Notes: a model not told the origin generated them from the letters alone. 64,000 nt of DNA from Bryobacteraceae bacterium (GCA_947458745.1 CANGYQ010000008.1:1-64000), one strand, 5' to 3'. Numbered from the stretch's first letter, positions 29,108 to 40,315 are shown. Made by a program: numbers and translations.

Positions 29108-29721
29108 GCACCCCGACCAACATCTCTCTCGACGTCGTCCTTCCTGCCGGTGATGGCTTTAGTGGCGTCGTTAAGGCGGGCCAGCGTTTCCGCATCATTG
29201 ACCTGGAAGGCAATCAGGCCGTCGACACGCTGTTCTACAATGCCGACGACTATGAGGACAGCTACTCGGCTGTCGAGACCATCTGCGCGCAGCGCAATAT
29301 CTATCTGACCAAGGGCACCAATCTGGTCACCCAGAACGGCAACGTGCTGATGACGATTGTGGACGACACCTGCGGCCGGCATGACACGCTAGGCGGGGCT
29401 TGTTCACAGGAGTCGAACATGGTCCGCTACGACATCGGCAAGCGCCACATGCACGCCTGCCGCCAGACGTTTCTGCGCTATGGCAAGCAGGAAGGGCTGG
29501 AAAAGCGCGACATCACGCACAACGTCAACTTCTTCATGAACGTGCCAGTGACGCCAGAAGGCAAGCTGACGTTTGAAGACGGCATCTCGGAATCCGGCAA
29601 GTATGTCGAGCTGGAAGCCCGGATGGACACGCTGGTCGTGATCTCGAATTGCCCGCAACTCAACAATCCTTGCAATGCGTACAACCCGACACCCGTGCGC
29701 TTGCTGATCTGGAAGCCGTAG
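29104..29721 (+). CDS. DUF1989 protein UAAP2-like, probable carboxyguanidine deiminase partner
   Basis: A cytoplasmic protein of 205 residues, homologous to the preceding gene and typical in length for the second subunit. [20 protein letters not shown], a [10 protein letters not shown] motif that probably contributes metal or active-site residues, and [19 protein letters not shown] are visible. It starts within the stop of the first DUF1989 gene (ATGA), as expected for subunits made in equal amounts, and is followed after six bases by the carboxylase. Both subunits together point to guanidine rather than urea breakdown. Confidence 0.87.
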   Translation: MSTPTNISLDVVLPAGDGFSGVVKAGQRFRIIDLEGNQAVDTLFYNADDYEDSYSAVETICAQRNIYLTKGTNLVTQNGNVLMTIVDDTCGRHDTLGGACSQESNMVRYDIGKRHMHACRQTFLRYGKQEGLEKRDITHNVNFFMNVPVTPEGKLTFEDGISESGKYVELEARMDTLVVISNCPQLNNPCNAYNPTPVRLLIWKP

Positions 29722-29727
29722 CTAGCA

Positions 29728-32700
29728 GTGTTTAAGAAAGTCCTGATCGCCAATCGCGGCACCATCGCCTGCCGCATCATTCGTACCCTGCACCGGATGG
29801 GCATTGCGAGCGTCGCCGTGTATTCGGACGCCGATGCGCATTCGGCCCACGTCCAGCAAGCAACGGAGGCCGTCGCACTGGGCGGCGTCCGGAGCTATCT
29901 CGATGTGGAGGCCGTGCTGGCCGCGGCCAAAGCCAGCGGTGCCGAAGCCATCCATCCGGGCTATGGCTTCCTGAGCGAGAACGCTGCCTTTGCCGAAGCG
30001 TGCGAAGCGGCGGGCCTGGCCTTTATCGGGCCGACACCTGAGCAGATGCGCGAGTTCGGGTTGAAGCACCGGTCCAAGGAGATTGCGGCTTCGCAAAACG
30101 TGCCGCTGCTGCCGGGCACCGGACTGTTGGCGCAATGGCAGGATGCGGAAGCGATCGGGTTTCCGTTGATGCTGAAATCGACCGCCGGCGGTGGCGGTAT
30201 CGGCATGCGCTTGTGCCGCGATGCGGGCGAATTGGAAGAAGCTTTTGCGGCAGTGGAGCGGTTGAGCCGCGCCAGCTTTGCCGATTCCGGCATCTTTGCC
30301 GAGCGCTTCGTCGAACACGCGCGCCACATCGAAGTGCAGATCTTTGGCGATGGCCAAGGCCGTGTGGTGGCGCTGGGCGAGCGCGACTGTTCGACGCAAC
30401 GGCGCAATCAGAAGGTGATCGAAGAGACTCCGGCGCCGGGCATCTCGGAGAGCACGCGCCAGCAACTGTTCGCCGCCGCTGTGCGATTGGGCCAGGCAGT
30501 GAACTACCGCAACGCGGGCACGGTGGAGTTTATCTACGATGCCGACCGTAGCGAGTTCTACTTCCTGGAAGTGAACACGCGCTTGCAGGTGGAGCATGGC
30601 GTCACCGAAGAGGTGACGGGCGTTGATCTGGTGGCGTGGATGGTGCGGCAGGCGGCGGGGGAGAGTCCGATCCGCGAGGTAGCTCCGTGCGGCGCATCCA
30701 TTCAAGTTCGCCTTTATGCTGAGTCGCCATTGAAGGAGTTCCAGCCCAGCTCCGGTGAACTGAGCCACGTGGCGTGGCCCGCCGATGCGCGTGTCGAAAC
30801 CTGGGTGGAATCTGGCACCACGGTGCCGCCCTATTATGACCCGCTAGTGGCCAAGCTGATCGTGCGTGGCAGTAACCGTGCAGAAGCAGTGGCGGCGCTC
30901 GAGCAGGCGCTGGCCGCAACAACACTGGCCGGTATCGAGACCAATCTCGACTATCTGAGTGCCATCGCGCGCAGCCCGGAATTCCATGCGGGCACCATCA
31001 CGACGGGATTCCTGAAGACGTTCGATTACGCCACGCGCGCCATTGAAGTGATCGAGCCTGGCACGCAATCGACGGTGCAGGATTGGCCCGGCCGCTTGGG
31101 CTATTGGGACATCGGCGTGCCGCCCTCCGGCCCGATGGACGACCTGGCATTCCGGCAGGCCAATGAGATTGTAGGCAATGCGCCGGATGCGGCTGGTTTT
31201 GAGTTCACGCTGATTGGGCCCGTGCTGAAGTTCCATTCCGATGCCACCGTCGCGCTGACGGGCGCGGACATGGGCCTGCCACGCTGGGTCCCCATCTCCG
31301 TGAAGGCGGGTGAGACGCTCCGGTTGGGTGCTGTTGCGGGTGCGGGCGCGCGGGCTTATCTGGCGGTGCGCGGAGGCATCGATCTGCCGCCCTATCTTGG
31401 TAGCCGCTCCACGTTTATCCTGGGCAAGTTCGGCGGACGGCAACTGCGCACCGGTGACCTGCTGCGCTTTGGCGCTGCCGCGGTGGCGGAGCCCGCTCCG
31501 CTGGCCGTGCCGCCCGTGTTCGAGAATCACTGGACCATCGGCGTCACCTACGGCCCGCATGGTGCGCCGGAGTTCTTTACGCCGGGCGACATCGAGATGT
31601 TCTTCGCAACCGATTGGAGAGTGCACTACAACTCCGATCGTACCGGTGTCCGCCTGATCGGCCCGAAGCCTGAGTGGGCTCGCACCGATGGCGGCGAAGC
31701 GGGGCTGCATCCTTCGAACATCCACGACAACGCCTACGCGGTGGGCACGGTGGACTTCACCGGCGACATGCCGATCATCCTGGGCCCCGATGGCCCCAGC
31801 TGCGGCGGCTTTGTCTGTCCCGCCACCATCGTCGCGAGCGAGCGCTGGAAGATGGGCCAGTTGAAGGCGGGCAACACGGTCCGCTTTGTGCGCGTCAATG
31901 AGGAGCCCGCCATCCTGCGCCAAGCGCCGGGCGTGGTGGTGCGCGCCGATGGCGACGAGTATCTGCTGGTGGAGTTCGGCGCCAACAAGCTGGACTTTGA
32001 GCTTTCGATGAAGGCGCACTCACTGCGCCGTCAGCTGCGGCATCCGGGCATTGTGGACTTGACGCCGGGCATCCGGTCTCTGCAAGTGCACTACAACCCA
32101 GCGCGATTGCCGCGTCAGGAACTATTTGAGCTGATCGAGGAAGCGCAGTCGCACTCGATTCGCGAAGTGCCGTCGCGGACGGTGCATCTGCCGTTGAGCT
32201 GGGATGACCCGTCAACGCGCGACGCCATCCAGCGCTACATGCAAGGCGTGCGCGCCGATGCGCCGTGGTGCCCGTGGAACATCGAATTCATCCGCCGCAT
32301 TAATGGCCTCGAATCCGTGGACGACGTCTATCGCACCGTGTTTGAGGCCAGTTGGTTGACACTGGCGCTGGGTGATGTTTACCTGGGTGCTCCGGTGGCG
32401 ACGCCGCTGGACCCGCGCCATCGCCTCGTCACCACCAAGTACAACCCGGCCCGCACCTGGACGCCCGAGAACGCCGTCGGCATTGGTGGCGCTTATCTGT
32501 GCGTTTACGGCATGGAAGGTCCGGGCGGCTATCAGTTTGTGGGCCGCACAACGCAGATGTGGAACACCTATGGCGGGGAGCGTCCCTGGCTGCTGGACTT
32601 CTTTGACCGGCTGCAGTTCTACCCGGTGAGCGCCCAGGAGTTGCTGGAGTTGCGCGCCGACCGGCGCTTCCGGCCCCGGATTGAAGAAGGCGTTTTCAAT

Positions 32701-33078
32701 CTCGATACGCACAACGCGTTTCTTGATTCGATTGCTCCTTCGGCGGCGGCCTTCCAATCGAAACGCGACCAGGCGTTCCGCGAGGAGCGCGACCGGTGGG
32801 GCGAATACATTGCTCCGGCGCTGGACGACGTGCCGCCGCCGAGCGAAGATGCGCTGCCGGAAGGCGCCAGCGCGGTCCGATCTCCGATCACGGCCAGCGT
32901 GTGGAGCATTGCGGTCGAGCCCGGCCAGCAGGTAAAGGCCGGGGATCGCATCGTGGTGTTGGAGGCGATGAAGATGGAAGTACTGGTGACGGCTCCTTGT
33001 GCCGGCGAATTGATTGAGCTGCGCTGCGTGCCGGGCGCGATGGTGCAGCCGGGGCAAGTGCTGGCGGTGGTGCGATGA
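29728..33078 (+). CDS. Biotin-dependent guanidine/urea carboxylase
   Basis: A multi-domain enzyme of 1116 residues that carboxylates guanidine (or urea) with ATP and bicarbonate. Order: biotin carboxylase (1-440; [37 protein letters not shown]), carboxyltransferase part of the KipA/AHS2 type from about 440 ([20 protein letters not shown]), a KipI/AHS1 type part to about 990, and a biotinyl domain from about 1048 with the biotinylated Lys1082 in EAMKMEV. The start is GTG. Context with two DUF1989 genes and no fused hydrolase favours guanidine. Its stop overlaps the allophanate hydrolase start. Confidence 0.92.
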   Translation: MFKKVLIANRGTIACRIIRTLHRMGIASVAVYSDADAHSAHVQQATEAVALGGVRSYLDVEAVLAAAKASGAEAIHPGYGFLSENAAFAEACEAAGLAFIGPTPEQMREFGLKHRSKEIAASQNVPLLPGTGLLAQWQDAEAIGFPLMLKSTAGGGGIGMRLCRDAGELEEAFAAVERLSRASFADSGIFAERFVEHARHIEVQIFGDGQGRVVALGERDCSTQRRNQKVIEETPAPGISESTRQQLFAAAVRLGQAVNYRNAGTVEFIYDADRSEFYFLEVNTRLQVEHGVTEEVTGVDLVAWMVRQAAGESPIREVAPCGASIQVRLYAESPLKEFQPSSGELSHVAWPADARVETWVESGTTVPPYYDPLVAKLIVRGSNRAEAVAALEQALAATTLAGIETNLDYLSAIARSPEFHAGTITTGFLKTFDYATRAIEVIEPGTQSTVQDWPGRLGYWDIGVPPSGPMDDLAFRQANEIVGNAPDAAGFEFTLIGPVLKFHSDATVALTGADMGLPRWVPISVKAGETLRLGAVAGAGARAYLAVRGGIDLPPYLGSRSTFILGKFGGRQLRTGDLLRFGAAAVAEPAPLAVPPVFENHWTIGVTYGPHGAPEFFTPGDIEMFFATDWRVHYNSDRTGVRLIGPKPEWARTDGGEAGLHPSNIHDNAYAVGTVDFTGDMPIILGPDGPSCGGFVCPATIVASERWKMGQLKAGNTVRFVRVNEEPAILRQAPGVVVRADGDEYLLVEFGANKLDFELSMKAHSLRRQLRHPGIVDLTPGIRSLQVHYNPARLPRQELFELIEEAQSHSIREVPSRTVHLPLSWDDPSTRDAIQRYMQGVRADAPWCPWNIEFIRRINGLESVDDVYRTVFEASWLTLALGDVYLGAPVATPLDPRHRLVTTKYNPARTWTPENAVGIGGAYLCVYGMEGPGGYQFVGRTTQMWNTYGGERPWLLDFFDRLQFYPVSAQELLELRADRRFRPRIEEGVFNLDTHNAFLDSIAPSAAAFQSKRDQAFREERDRWGEYIAPALDDVPPPSEDALPEGASAVRSPITASVWSIAVEPGQQVKAGDRIVVLEAMKMEVLVTAPCAGELIELRCVPGAMVQPGQVLAVVR

Positions 33079-34622
33079 TCGGGGACCGGCCGGTCTGGAT
33101 TTCCTCGATCCCGGCCAAGCCCGCTCGCGTGGGTCCGCTGCAAGGCCTGACGTTCGCCATCAAAGACAACATCGACTACGCCGGGGTGCCGACGACAGCA
33201 GGGTGTCCAGCTTATGCCTACACGCCGGAGCATTCCGCGCCGATTGTGGGAGTGCTGGAAGGTGCCGGGGCGGTGGTGCTGGGTAAGACCAATCTGGACC
33301 AGTTTGCGACGGGGCTGGTGGGTGTGCGGTCGCCTTATGGAGCTTGCTCCAGCGTGTTTAACCCGGCCTACATCTCAGGCGGGTCCAGCTCTGGTTCGGC
33401 GGTGGCGGTGGCCACGGGTCAAGTGGATTTCGCGCTGGGCACGGATACGGCGGGTTCCGGACGAGTGCCCGCTGCGTTCAACAACTTGATTGGCTGGAAA
33501 CCGACGCGCGGCGTGATCTCAAATGACGGCGTGGTACCGGCGTGCCGGACTCTCGATTGCGTGTCGGTCTTTACGCGCGATGTCGCAACGGCGCAGCGGG
33601 TCTGTGATGCGGTGGGGACGCCGGGTGCGCCGGCGGCATGGTCACAAGCCGGGTTCCGGTTTGGCGTGCCGCGTCCGGAGCAACTGGAGTTCTTTGGCGA
33701 CACCGAAGCGGAGAAGCTATTTGCGGCCTCCATGCACCGGCTGATCGCTGCCGGTGGCTCGCCGGTGGTGATTGACTATCAGCCGTTTCTCGAAGTGGCA
33801 CAACTGCTCTATTCCGGGCCCTGGGTGGCGGAGCGCTATGCCGCCGTGGGCGATTTTCTGGAAGCGCATGGCGAAGCGGCCCACCCGGTGGTGCGCGACA
33901 TTATCCTGGGAGCGAAAAAACATTCCGCCATCGATACGTTCCGGGCGATGTACAAGCTGGAGGATCTCCGGCTGAAGACGCTGGCTGCTTGGAAGCAGAT
34001 GGACGTTCTTCTGCTGCCGACCACCGGCACCACCTACACCATTGCGCAGGTGGAGGCTGATCCGGTGCGGTTGAACTCGAACCTGGGCTACTACACCAAC
34101 TTCGTCAACCTGCTGGATCTGGCCGCATTGGCGATCCCGGCGGGGTTCCGCCCGAATGGTCTGCCGTTTGGCGTGACGCTGATTGGTCCGGCCCAGTCTG
34201 ACCGTTCGCTGCTCAGCTTGGCCGCGCGCCTGGAAGAGGTGCAGGTGGCCGTGGTGGGCGCGCACCTGAGCGGCCAGCCACTGAACAAACAGCTGACCGA
34301 ACGCGGGGCTCGCCTCATCAAGACTTGCAAGACCACCTCAGACTACCGGCTCTACGCACTGGCCAACACGACGCCGCCCAAGCCGGGCTTGGTTCGCGAA
34401 GCGGGCTTTCAAGGCACGGGCATTGAGGTGGAGATCTGGGCGATGCCCGTGGCCCGCTTCGGCAGCTTTGTCGCAATGATCCCGGCACCGCTGGGGATCG
34501 GATCGCTGGTGCTCGATGACGGCAGCACGGTGAAGGGGTTTATCTGCGAACCGGCTGGACTTGCGGGCGCGCGCGACATCTCGAACTTCGGCGGGTGGCG
34601 CGCGTACTTGGCCTCGCGCTAG
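33075..34622 (+). CDS. atzF: Allophanate hydrolase
   Basis: Cytoplasmic amidase of 515 residues that splits allophanate to ammonia and CO2, the last step of the pathway. The Ser-Ser-Lys triad of amidase-signature enzymes is present: Lys30 in FAIKDN, the Ser-rich GGSSSGS loop (102-108) and Ser128 in DTAGSGR. The smaller C-terminal domain characteristic of AtzF ([13 protein letters not shown]...GFICEPAGL) is complete. The N-terminal helical segment seen in longer family members is missing: the protein opens directly at PVWISSIP. The ATGA overlap with the carboxylase makes it the last gene of the operon. Confidence 0.92.
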   Translation: MIGDRPVWISSIPAKPARVGPLQGLTFAIKDNIDYAGVPTTAGCPAYAYTPEHSAPIVGVLEGAGAVVLGKTNLDQFATGLVGVRSPYGACSSVFNPAYISGGSSSGSAVAVATGQVDFALGTDTAGSGRVPAAFNNLIGWKPTRGVISNDGVVPACRTLDCVSVFTRDVATAQRVCDAVGTPGAPAAWSQAGFRFGVPRPEQLEFFGDTEAEKLFAASMHRLIAAGGSPVVIDYQPFLEVAQLLYSGPWVAERYAAVGDFLEAHGEAAHPVVRDIILGAKKHSAIDTFRAMYKLEDLRLKTLAAWKQMDVLLLPTTGTTYTIAQVEADPVRLNSNLGYYTNFVNLLDLAALAIPAGFRPNGLPFGVTLIGPAQSDRSLLSLAARLEEVQVAVVGAHLSGQPLNKQLTERGARLIKTCKTTSDYRLYALANTTPPKPGLVREAGFQGTGIEVEIWAMPVARFGSFVAMIPAPLGIGSLVLDDGSTVKGFICEPAGLAGARDISNFGGWRAYLASR

Positions 34623-34675
34623 GGGCAGCTCAAGCGGGGCCCGGTGCCATATACTTGGCATTTCCGGAGCCCTTC

Positions 34676-35719
34676 ATGAACTGTTCCCTACTGCGCATCA
34701 GCGCCCTTTTTGCCACCATCGCTGGCGCCACATTGCTATCGGCCCAGACACCGGCTGCAGCACCCTCAGCAACACCGCCCACACCCGCGGCCCCCAAGCC
34801 GAACCACAACATCCATTACCGCCTGGGGCCGGACTCGCTCGAACAGGAAGGCGTCCCGAAGGGCACCATCAAGGGACCGTTCACGCTGCCCAGTGAAGTC
34901 TACCCCGGCATGCAGCACACCTACTACGTCTACGTGCCCGCGCAGTACGATCCGGCGGAACCGGCCAGCTTGACCATCTTCAACGATGGCCAGGCAATGA
35001 TGCATCCTCAGGGTGATGTGCGCTTGCAGAATGTGATGGACAACCTGATCTACCGGCGCGAGATTCCGGTGATGATCGGTGTCTTCATCAACCCCGGCCG
35101 CCGCCCGGATCAGCCGGAGCCGACCATGAGCGAATGGGGTGACCGCACCACCAACCGCCCGGCCGAATACAACACGCCCGACGGCAAGTACACCAAGGTG
35201 ATCGTCGATGAGCTGCTGCCCGCGTTGAAGAAGGAGTACAACATCTCGGACGACCCCGAACGGCGCTGCATCGGCGGAGCCAGTTCCGGGGCTATTGCCG
35301 CCTGGATGGTGGCCTGGGACCGGCCGGACCAGTTCCGCAAGGTGATCAGCGTCGTGGGCAGCTTCGTCAACCTGCGGGGCGGGCACATCTTTCCGGAACT
35401 CATCCTGAAGTCAGAAAAGAAGCCGATCCGCATCTTTATGCAGGACGGCCGCAACGACAACCGCGGCCTGGGCCGCACCGGCGTCTACTCGCAGGATCGC
35501 GATTGGTTCTACCAGAACATTCGCATGATGAAGGCGCTGACGGCCAAGGGTTATGACCTGAACTACACCTGGGGCATCAACGAGCACGGCCAGAAGATGG
35601 GCGGCCCGATCATGCCCGAGATGATGCGTTGGATCTGGCGCGACCATCCGGTATCGGATGACCCCAACGACATGGTGGAGCGTTCCTTCAATGAGCCTAA
35701 GCTGAAGGCCAAGCAGTAA
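34676..35719 (+). CDS. Secreted alpha/beta-hydrolase, esterase D/enterochelin-esterase-like
   Basis: A secreted hydrolase of 347 residues. The start at 34676 has GGAG 7 bases upstream and gives a signal peptide ending at LLSAQ; a TATACT box at 34650-34655 is a probable promoter. After an Ala/Pro linker comes the esterase domain: [23 protein letters not shown] with the nucleophile Ser, [10 protein letters not shown] with the acid and INEHGQ with the His. Related proteins in Acidobacteria are often near glycan-degradation genes. It is transcribed after the guanidine operon but from its own promoter, and its substrate is unknown. Confidence 0.82.
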   Translation: MNCSLLRISALFATIAGATLLSAQTPAAAPSATPPTPAAPKPNHNIHYRLGPDSLEQEGVPKGTIKGPFTLPSEVYPGMQHTYYVYVPAQYDPAEPASLTIFNDGQAMMHPQGDVRLQNVMDNLIYRREIPVMIGVFINPGRRPDQPEPTMSEWGDRTTNRPAEYNTPDGKYTKVIVDELLPALKKEYNISDDPERRCIGGASSGAIAAWMVAWDRPDQFRKVISVVGSFVNLRGGHIFPELILKSEKKPIRIFMQDGRNDNRGLGRTGVYSQDRDWFYQNIRMMKALTAKGYDLNYTWGINEHGQKMGGPIMPEMMRWIWRDHPVSDDPNDMVERSFNEPKLKAKQ

Positions 35720-35733
35720 GCCCGGCAGGCTTA
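35717..35733. terminator. Hairpin formed across two convergent stop codons
   Basis: TAAGCC (35717-35722) pairs with GGCTTA (35728-35733) across a 5-base loop. The first TAA is the stop of the esterase gene and the complement of the last TTA is the stop of the MBL gene. With a 6-bp stem and no T-run it is at best a weak terminator. Confidence 0.3.
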
Positions 35734-36873
35734 GCGCAAGCCGAGCTTCGGCGCTTCCACACGGTGGAAGTGATAGCTCTCGCCCCAGGTCATGACGGCC
35801 AATGGATAGGGCACGGCCCAGAAGCGGGTGTAGGTCTGGGTGTAGTCTTCGCGATGGTCGACCGTGTGCGACATCTCGTTTTCGTGGCTGGTGATCACCA
35901 ACTGTGGGTTGACACCGCGCACGATCCGGCCCACTTCGCGGCTCCAGGCGTTGGGTAGCAGCACGTCCACTTTGTGCTGGCGGCCGATTTGGGCGATCCA
36001 GTCAAAATCGCTGCCGGGCTTGTCTTCGTCATTCCACTGATCCCCGGTTTGCAGGACGGAGAAGCCTTCGGGCGAGATCACCAGATGCAGGTTGTTCAGC
36101 ACGGGCGCGCCCTGGTGTCCCGGATAGGCGACGAACTTCAGCGTCTGGCTGCCGCCGCGGACGGGCACGCTGTGGACGATGTCGGTGCTGCGTTGAGGGT
36201 AGATCAACTTGCCGGCAAACTCCGGCAGGTTCTTCCAGAGGCCTTCGGCGGCGATCACGGGCTTGTCCTGGGCCAGGAACAGGCGCACGACGCTTTGGTT
36301 GGCATGGTCGTTATGGAAGTGGCTGATGAAGTGGGCGTCGGCCTGCTTCACCAGGCGCTCCATCAGCTCCGGCGGTACCGCGAAGCCGGGAATGGACAAG
36401 CCGGGCACGATGTCGAACACATAGGAAACGGTGGGCGTACGCACCAGGAAGCCGCAGTTGTAGAGCTTCCAGATCCGCATGCCGCTGACCACCTTGGTCT
36501 GCTCAATTTCTTCGATCGCCCGGCGCATGCGGTTCACATAAAACTTCTGGACCAGCTGGTTACGGGGCGCGGATTCCAGATGGAGAATGTCGTCCAGCCG
36601 AATCAGCGCGGCGCGGCGGAGCGGATGCTCGGGGATGGAGGGGTGATAGTTGGCCAGGATGAAATCCACCCACTGGAGAGACCGGTCCACCCATTCGTCC
36701 GGCGCATCGAAGAGTTCCGGCGCAGTCAGCAGCCGCCGCTCCGACCAGACGAATGGCTTCGAGGGCTTCTCATCATCCGGCACCTGGACTTTGCCGGGCG
36801 GGACGATCTGGCTCAGGGCCGGCAGTGCCGAAAGCCCCCCGGTAAGGGCGAGGAAAACTAGTGGGCGTAGCAT
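35731..36873 (-). CDS. Secreted MBL-fold metallo-hydrolase
   Basis: A protein of 380 residues. The start at 36873 gives a signal peptide (MLRPLVFLALTGGLSALPALS); the frame is open further upstream but without a ribosome site. The metal site is SHFHNDH (HxHxDH), with a later GDQWNDEDKPGSDFDW and a final HENEMSHTVDHRED that can supply further ligands. It resembles UlaG-like/beta-lactamase-fold hydrolases rather than true beta-lactamases. It is a single gene facing the esterase, downstream of the second TonB receptor region. The substrate is unknown. Confidence 0.82.
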   Translation of the reverse strand: MLRPLVFLALTGGLSALPALSQIVPPGKVQVPDDEKPSKPFVWSERRLLTAPELFDAPDEWVDRSLQWVDFILANYHPSIPEHPLRRAALIRLDDILHLESAPRNQLVQKFYVNRMRRAIEEIEQTKVVSGMRIWKLYNCGFLVRTPTVSYVFDIVPGLSIPGFAVPPELMERLVKQADAHFISHFHNDHANQSVVRLFLAQDKPVIAAEGLWKNLPEFAGKLIYPQRSTDIVHSVPVRGGSQTLKFVAYPGHQGAPVLNNLHLVISPEGFSVLQTGDQWNDEDKPGSDFDWIAQIGRQHKVDVLLPNAWSREVGRIVRGVNPQLVITSHENEMSHTVDHREDYTQTYTRFWAVPYPLAVMTWGESYHFHRVEAPKLGLR

Positions 36874-36942
36874 AAGGAGCTTCTCTATCTTAAAGACGGC
36901 GGATTGCCTTCGCCGGCCCGCCGGGCAACCGCGGCGTGGGCG

Positions 36943-36977
36943 GCAAAAAATAAGGGCCACCCGGGTGGGCGGCCCTC
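36943..36977 (-). terminator. Intrinsic terminator of the second TonB receptor gene
   Basis: On the minus strand AGGGCC and GGCCCT (36976-36971 and 36958-36953) form a GC-rich stem that is followed by TTATTTTTT (36952-36944). It begins about 20 bases after the receptor stop codon and is a textbook Rho-independent terminator, so the receptor gene is probably monocistronic. Confidence 0.85.
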
Positions 36978-36997
36978 TGGCTAAACAGCGATGGCGA

Positions 36998-39900
36998 TCA
37001 GAAGGTAAACTTCAACGCCAGTTGGATCAGCCGCGGGTCAAACGTCGACGTCACCCGTCCAAAGGCACCGTTGCGGCGGTCCACTTGCGGTGCGTTGAAG
37101 TTGGTCTTGTTGAACAGATTGAAAAACTCCGCCCGGAAGTTCAAGCGCGACACTTCATTCATGGGGAGCTTGAAGTTCTTCTGGATGGACAAGTCCGTCT
37201 GATAGAGCGGGAAGCCATAGACCCGGTTGCGGCCTAGATTGCCGAAGGGGGACGCGGCGGTGGCGATGGCCACGGCATCGGGGTTGAGATACTGCTGCAG
37301 GTTCTGGCGGCGCGGGTCACTGGACGGCAGCACCAGGTCACCACCGACGTAGTTGGGACGCAGCGCCACGTTGCCCAGGAAGTCCGCCTGGCCATCCGAC
37401 AGGAAGGCCTGCGTATCGCCATAGCGGATGTTCAGCGGCTGGCCACTATTCAGCGAAATGGTCGAAGAGGCCTGCCAGCCACCGATCAGGGCATCGAGCA
37501 CCGGGTTGATGTTCTTGCCGAAGCGCTGACCGCGACCGAACGGCATGGTCCACACCAGGCTGGAGGTGTTGTTGAAGCGTTGGTCAAAGCTCGACGGGCC
37601 TTTGTCGTTGTTGGGGTTGTTGATGTCCTGCGGGTTGGGCGAACCGCCGTTGGTGGTCTCCAGCACTTGGCCTACGTTGTCGATGGCCTTGGCGTAGGTG
37701 AAGGAGTTCAGGAAGACCAGGTCGCGGCCGCGGTGCTCAAACTTAACCTGCAGGCCGTTGTAGTTTGAGAAGCCGGTCGGCACCACGCCAGTGATGTTGC
37801 CGAAGCCCTGATAGGGACGGCGCGCATTCAGTGTACCCAGCGGTGTCTGGCCCGCGGCCAGTTCGGCGGCCGTGATCGGGCGGGCCTGGTTGAAGTCACC
37901 CAGTAGCGGCAGCAGGCTGCCCTTGTTGCCCACGTAAGCGACATCGAGCAGTGTCTTGCTGGTCAGGCTGTACTGCATGGTGAAGTGCCAGTTCTGGATG
38001 TAGCCAAACGGCATGTTGCGCTGCATGTAAAGGATCACGTTGCTGGGTAGGCCGGTGGGATAACCATCCTGCGTCCGGCGGAAGCAGTTAGCAAAGGTGT
38101 TGCCCACACAGACGTTGCCCAGAGCATTGGCGCCCTGCTGTTGGGAGAACCGGGTGACAAACGGCGCATTGGTGCCCAACACTTCGGCCGACGCCATGCG
38201 GTTCCAGTAGTTGTAGCCCAGGCCGTAGCCGCCGCGGAGCACGATCCTTTTGCCCAGCTGATAGGCCGCGCCGATGCGCGGGGCGAAGTTGTTCTTGTCC
38301 AGATCGCGCAGGGAGCGATCGGTGATGCCGCCGTCCTTGGCCAATACCAGTTGACGCGTGGCGGGGTCGAAGTTGGACTGGCGATTGTCGGCGGTGTACA
38401 TGGGGCTGGTCAGTTCGTAACGGAGGCCCATGTTCAGGGTGAGCTTGCTGTTCACTTTCCAGTCGTCCTGGAAGTACCACCAGTGCGCCTGCTGCCGGGT
38501 GCGGGCCTGGATCTGGGTGGCCAACTGATAGCTGGAGCGCGCGCCGATGTAGAAGTCACCCAGTGCGGAGCCGGTAAAGTTGCCGCCATAAGCATCGATG
38601 CCGTAGAGCGGATTGGTGTCGTCCACCAAGATGCCCAGCCACAGCAGTTCGTAGCCGAACTTCATCGAATGGGCTCCGGCCAGCTTGGTCATGTTGAGAC
38701 GGCTGTTGATGGTGGTGGGGAACTGTGCCTGCGGGTTGGTGGATTGGCGCCCAATGCGGGCGAAGCCGGCGATGTCCTGCGGCGTGATGCCGCCCTGGAT
38801 GCGCGGACCTTCCGGCAGTCCGGTGATGCCGAACAACTCGCGCATGGACGGTCCTCCGACCAAAGCCGGCAGGCGGTCCATGCCCAACCGCGTCACGGCA
38901 AAGCGGTACTCCAGAACCTCGCTGGGAGACTTGGCCCACGTTGCGCCAAAGATACCCTGCTGGTTAAAGACATCCAGTGTCCCGATGGCATTGCCGCCGG
39001 AGAAACCGGTGATCAAGCCCGGCTGCACGATGTTCTGGCGGCGTTGTGAATAGCGGAAGAAGGTTTGCAATTTTTCAGAGATCGTGTGGTCCACCTTGAT
39101 GGCCCCCTTGTCCTCGTCCAACTGATTGCGGACCGGGCCCGCGTAGATGTTGGCCGCACCGGGTAGATTCGGAGCGGGCAGTTCACGCAGGACGCGGCGA
39201 GCAAAGGAGGTCTGAGGCACGCGCTCACCGGGGTTGAAAATAGCGCCTGCGGCAATCTGACGGCCATCGGCATCGACGTAGTTGTATGGGATTCGGGTGG
39301 TGGTGGTCAGCACGCCGTCACGCTGCGCCACGGTGGGAATGGTCGCTTGTCCAAACGGCGACTGGATCCAGCGGCTGCCTTCGTAGTCGGCAAAAAAGAA
39401 AGTCTTGTTCTTGATGATCGGGCCGCCGAAGACGAACCCGAACTGGTTACGGTTCACCTGCGGCTTGGGGAACTCCCGGCCGACCGCATCGCGCGGACGG
39501 AAGAAGCCGTAGGCATTCATCTGCGTGTTCTGCAGGAAGTTCCAGACTCCGCCATGAAACTCATTGGTGCCGGAGCGCGAGGCCACGTTCATCACCGCGC
39601 CGCCGGTGCGGCCATACTCGGCCGAATAAGCATTGATGGACATCCGGAACTCCGCCACTGAATCGGGCGACGGCTGAATGGCCTGGTTCGAGAAGCCCTG
39701 GTTGGTGGTGCCGTAGAAGTTGTTGTCCACACCATCCAGCAGGAAGTTGTTGAACACGCTGCGGAGGCCGTTTACGTTGTAGGAGCCTTCGCGCCGGAAC
39801 GCGATGTCGCCCTGGTTGCCCACCTGGGATTGACGCACGCCCGGCACCAGCAGCGCCAGGTTGGCGTAGGAGCGGCCCAGCAGCGGCAGGTTCACCAGCT

Positions 39901-40315
39901 GCTTCTGCCCGATCACCTGCCCCTTGGAGGAGCTTTCACTTTCCAGCAGCGGAGTGGTCTCGGTGACATTGACAATCTCGGAGACCGTACCCACTTGCAG
40001 CACCAGATCGACGCGCTGGCGGGCGTTAACGGTCAAGGTCACTTTGTCGGCTACGGCGGTGGAGAAGCCGGCGCTTTCAGCGCTGACGCGGTAGCTACCG
40101 ATCTTGGCGGTGGGGAACAGATAGTCACCATTGGAATCGGTGGTGGCCTTGGCGGTGATGCCGGTGTCGTTGTTCTTCAGCGTCACCGAGGCACCCGCAA
40201 TGGTGCCGCCCTTGGCGTCGCGAATGGTGCCCAGCACGGCGGCCGAATCAAACTGCGCCCAGGCACTGAGGGAAAAAATGAACAGGGAACCCAAACAAGA
40301 ATAGAGTTGCTTCAT
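36998..40315 (-). CDS. Oar-like TonB-dependent outer-membrane receptor (second copy)
   Basis: An outer-membrane protein of 1105 residues: signal peptide (LYSCLGSLFIFSLSAWAQ), carboxypeptidase-regulatory-like domain (AAVLGTIRDAKGGTIAGA), plug domain (LPLLGRSYANLALLVPGV, LDGVDNNFYG) and a beta-barrel ending in Phe (ALKFTF). An AAGGTAGGA ribosome site precedes the ATG. Unlike the first receptor it stands alone, with its own terminator. The two receptors share the same architecture but have clearly different barrels, so they probably serve different nutrients. The ligand is unknown. Confidence 0.93.
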   Translation of the reverse strand: MKQLYSCLGSLFIFSLSAWAQFDSAAVLGTIRDAKGGTIAGASVTLKNNDTGITAKATTDSNGDYLFPTAKIGSYRVSAESAGFSTAVADKVTLTVNARQRVDLVLQVGTVSEIVNVTETTPLLESESSSKGQVIGQKQLVNLPLLGRSYANLALLVPGVRQSQVGNQGDIAFRREGSYNVNGLRSVFNNFLLDGVDNNFYGTTNQGFSNQAIQPSPDSVAEFRMSINAYSAEYGRTGGAVMNVASRSGTNEFHGGVWNFLQNTQMNAYGFFRPRDAVGREFPKPQVNRNQFGFVFGGPIIKNKTFFFADYEGSRWIQSPFGQATIPTVAQRDGVLTTTTRIPYNYVDADGRQIAAGAIFNPGERVPQTSFARRVLRELPAPNLPGAANIYAGPVRNQLDEDKGAIKVDHTISEKLQTFFRYSQRRQNIVQPGLITGFSGGNAIGTLDVFNQQGIFGATWAKSPSEVLEYRFAVTRLGMDRLPALVGGPSMRELFGITGLPEGPRIQGGITPQDIAGFARIGRQSTNPQAQFPTTINSRLNMTKLAGAHSMKFGYELLWLGILVDDTNPLYGIDAYGGNFTGSALGDFYIGARSSYQLATQIQARTRQQAHWWYFQDDWKVNSKLTLNMGLRYELTSPMYTADNRQSNFDPATRQLVLAKDGGITDRSLRDLDKNNFAPRIGAAYQLGKRIVLRGGYGLGYNYWNRMASAEVLGTNAPFVTRFSQQQGANALGNVCVGNTFANCFRRTQDGYPTGLPSNVILYMQRNMPFGYIQNWHFTMQYSLTSKTLLDVAYVGNKGSLLPLLGDFNQARPITAAELAAGQTPLGTLNARRPYQGFGNITGVVPTGFSNYNGLQVKFEHRGRDLVFLNSFTYAKAIDNVGQVLETTNGGSPNPQDINNPNNDKGPSSFDQRFNNTSSLVWTMPFGRGQRFGKNINPVLDALIGGWQASSTISLNSGQPLNIRYGDTQAFLSDGQADFLGNVALRPNYVGGDLVLPSSDPRRQNLQQYLNPDAVAIATAASPFGNLGRNRVYGFPLYQTDLSIQKNFKLPMNEVSRLNFRAEFFNLFNKTNFNAPQVDRRNGAFGRVTSTFDPRLIQLALKFTF

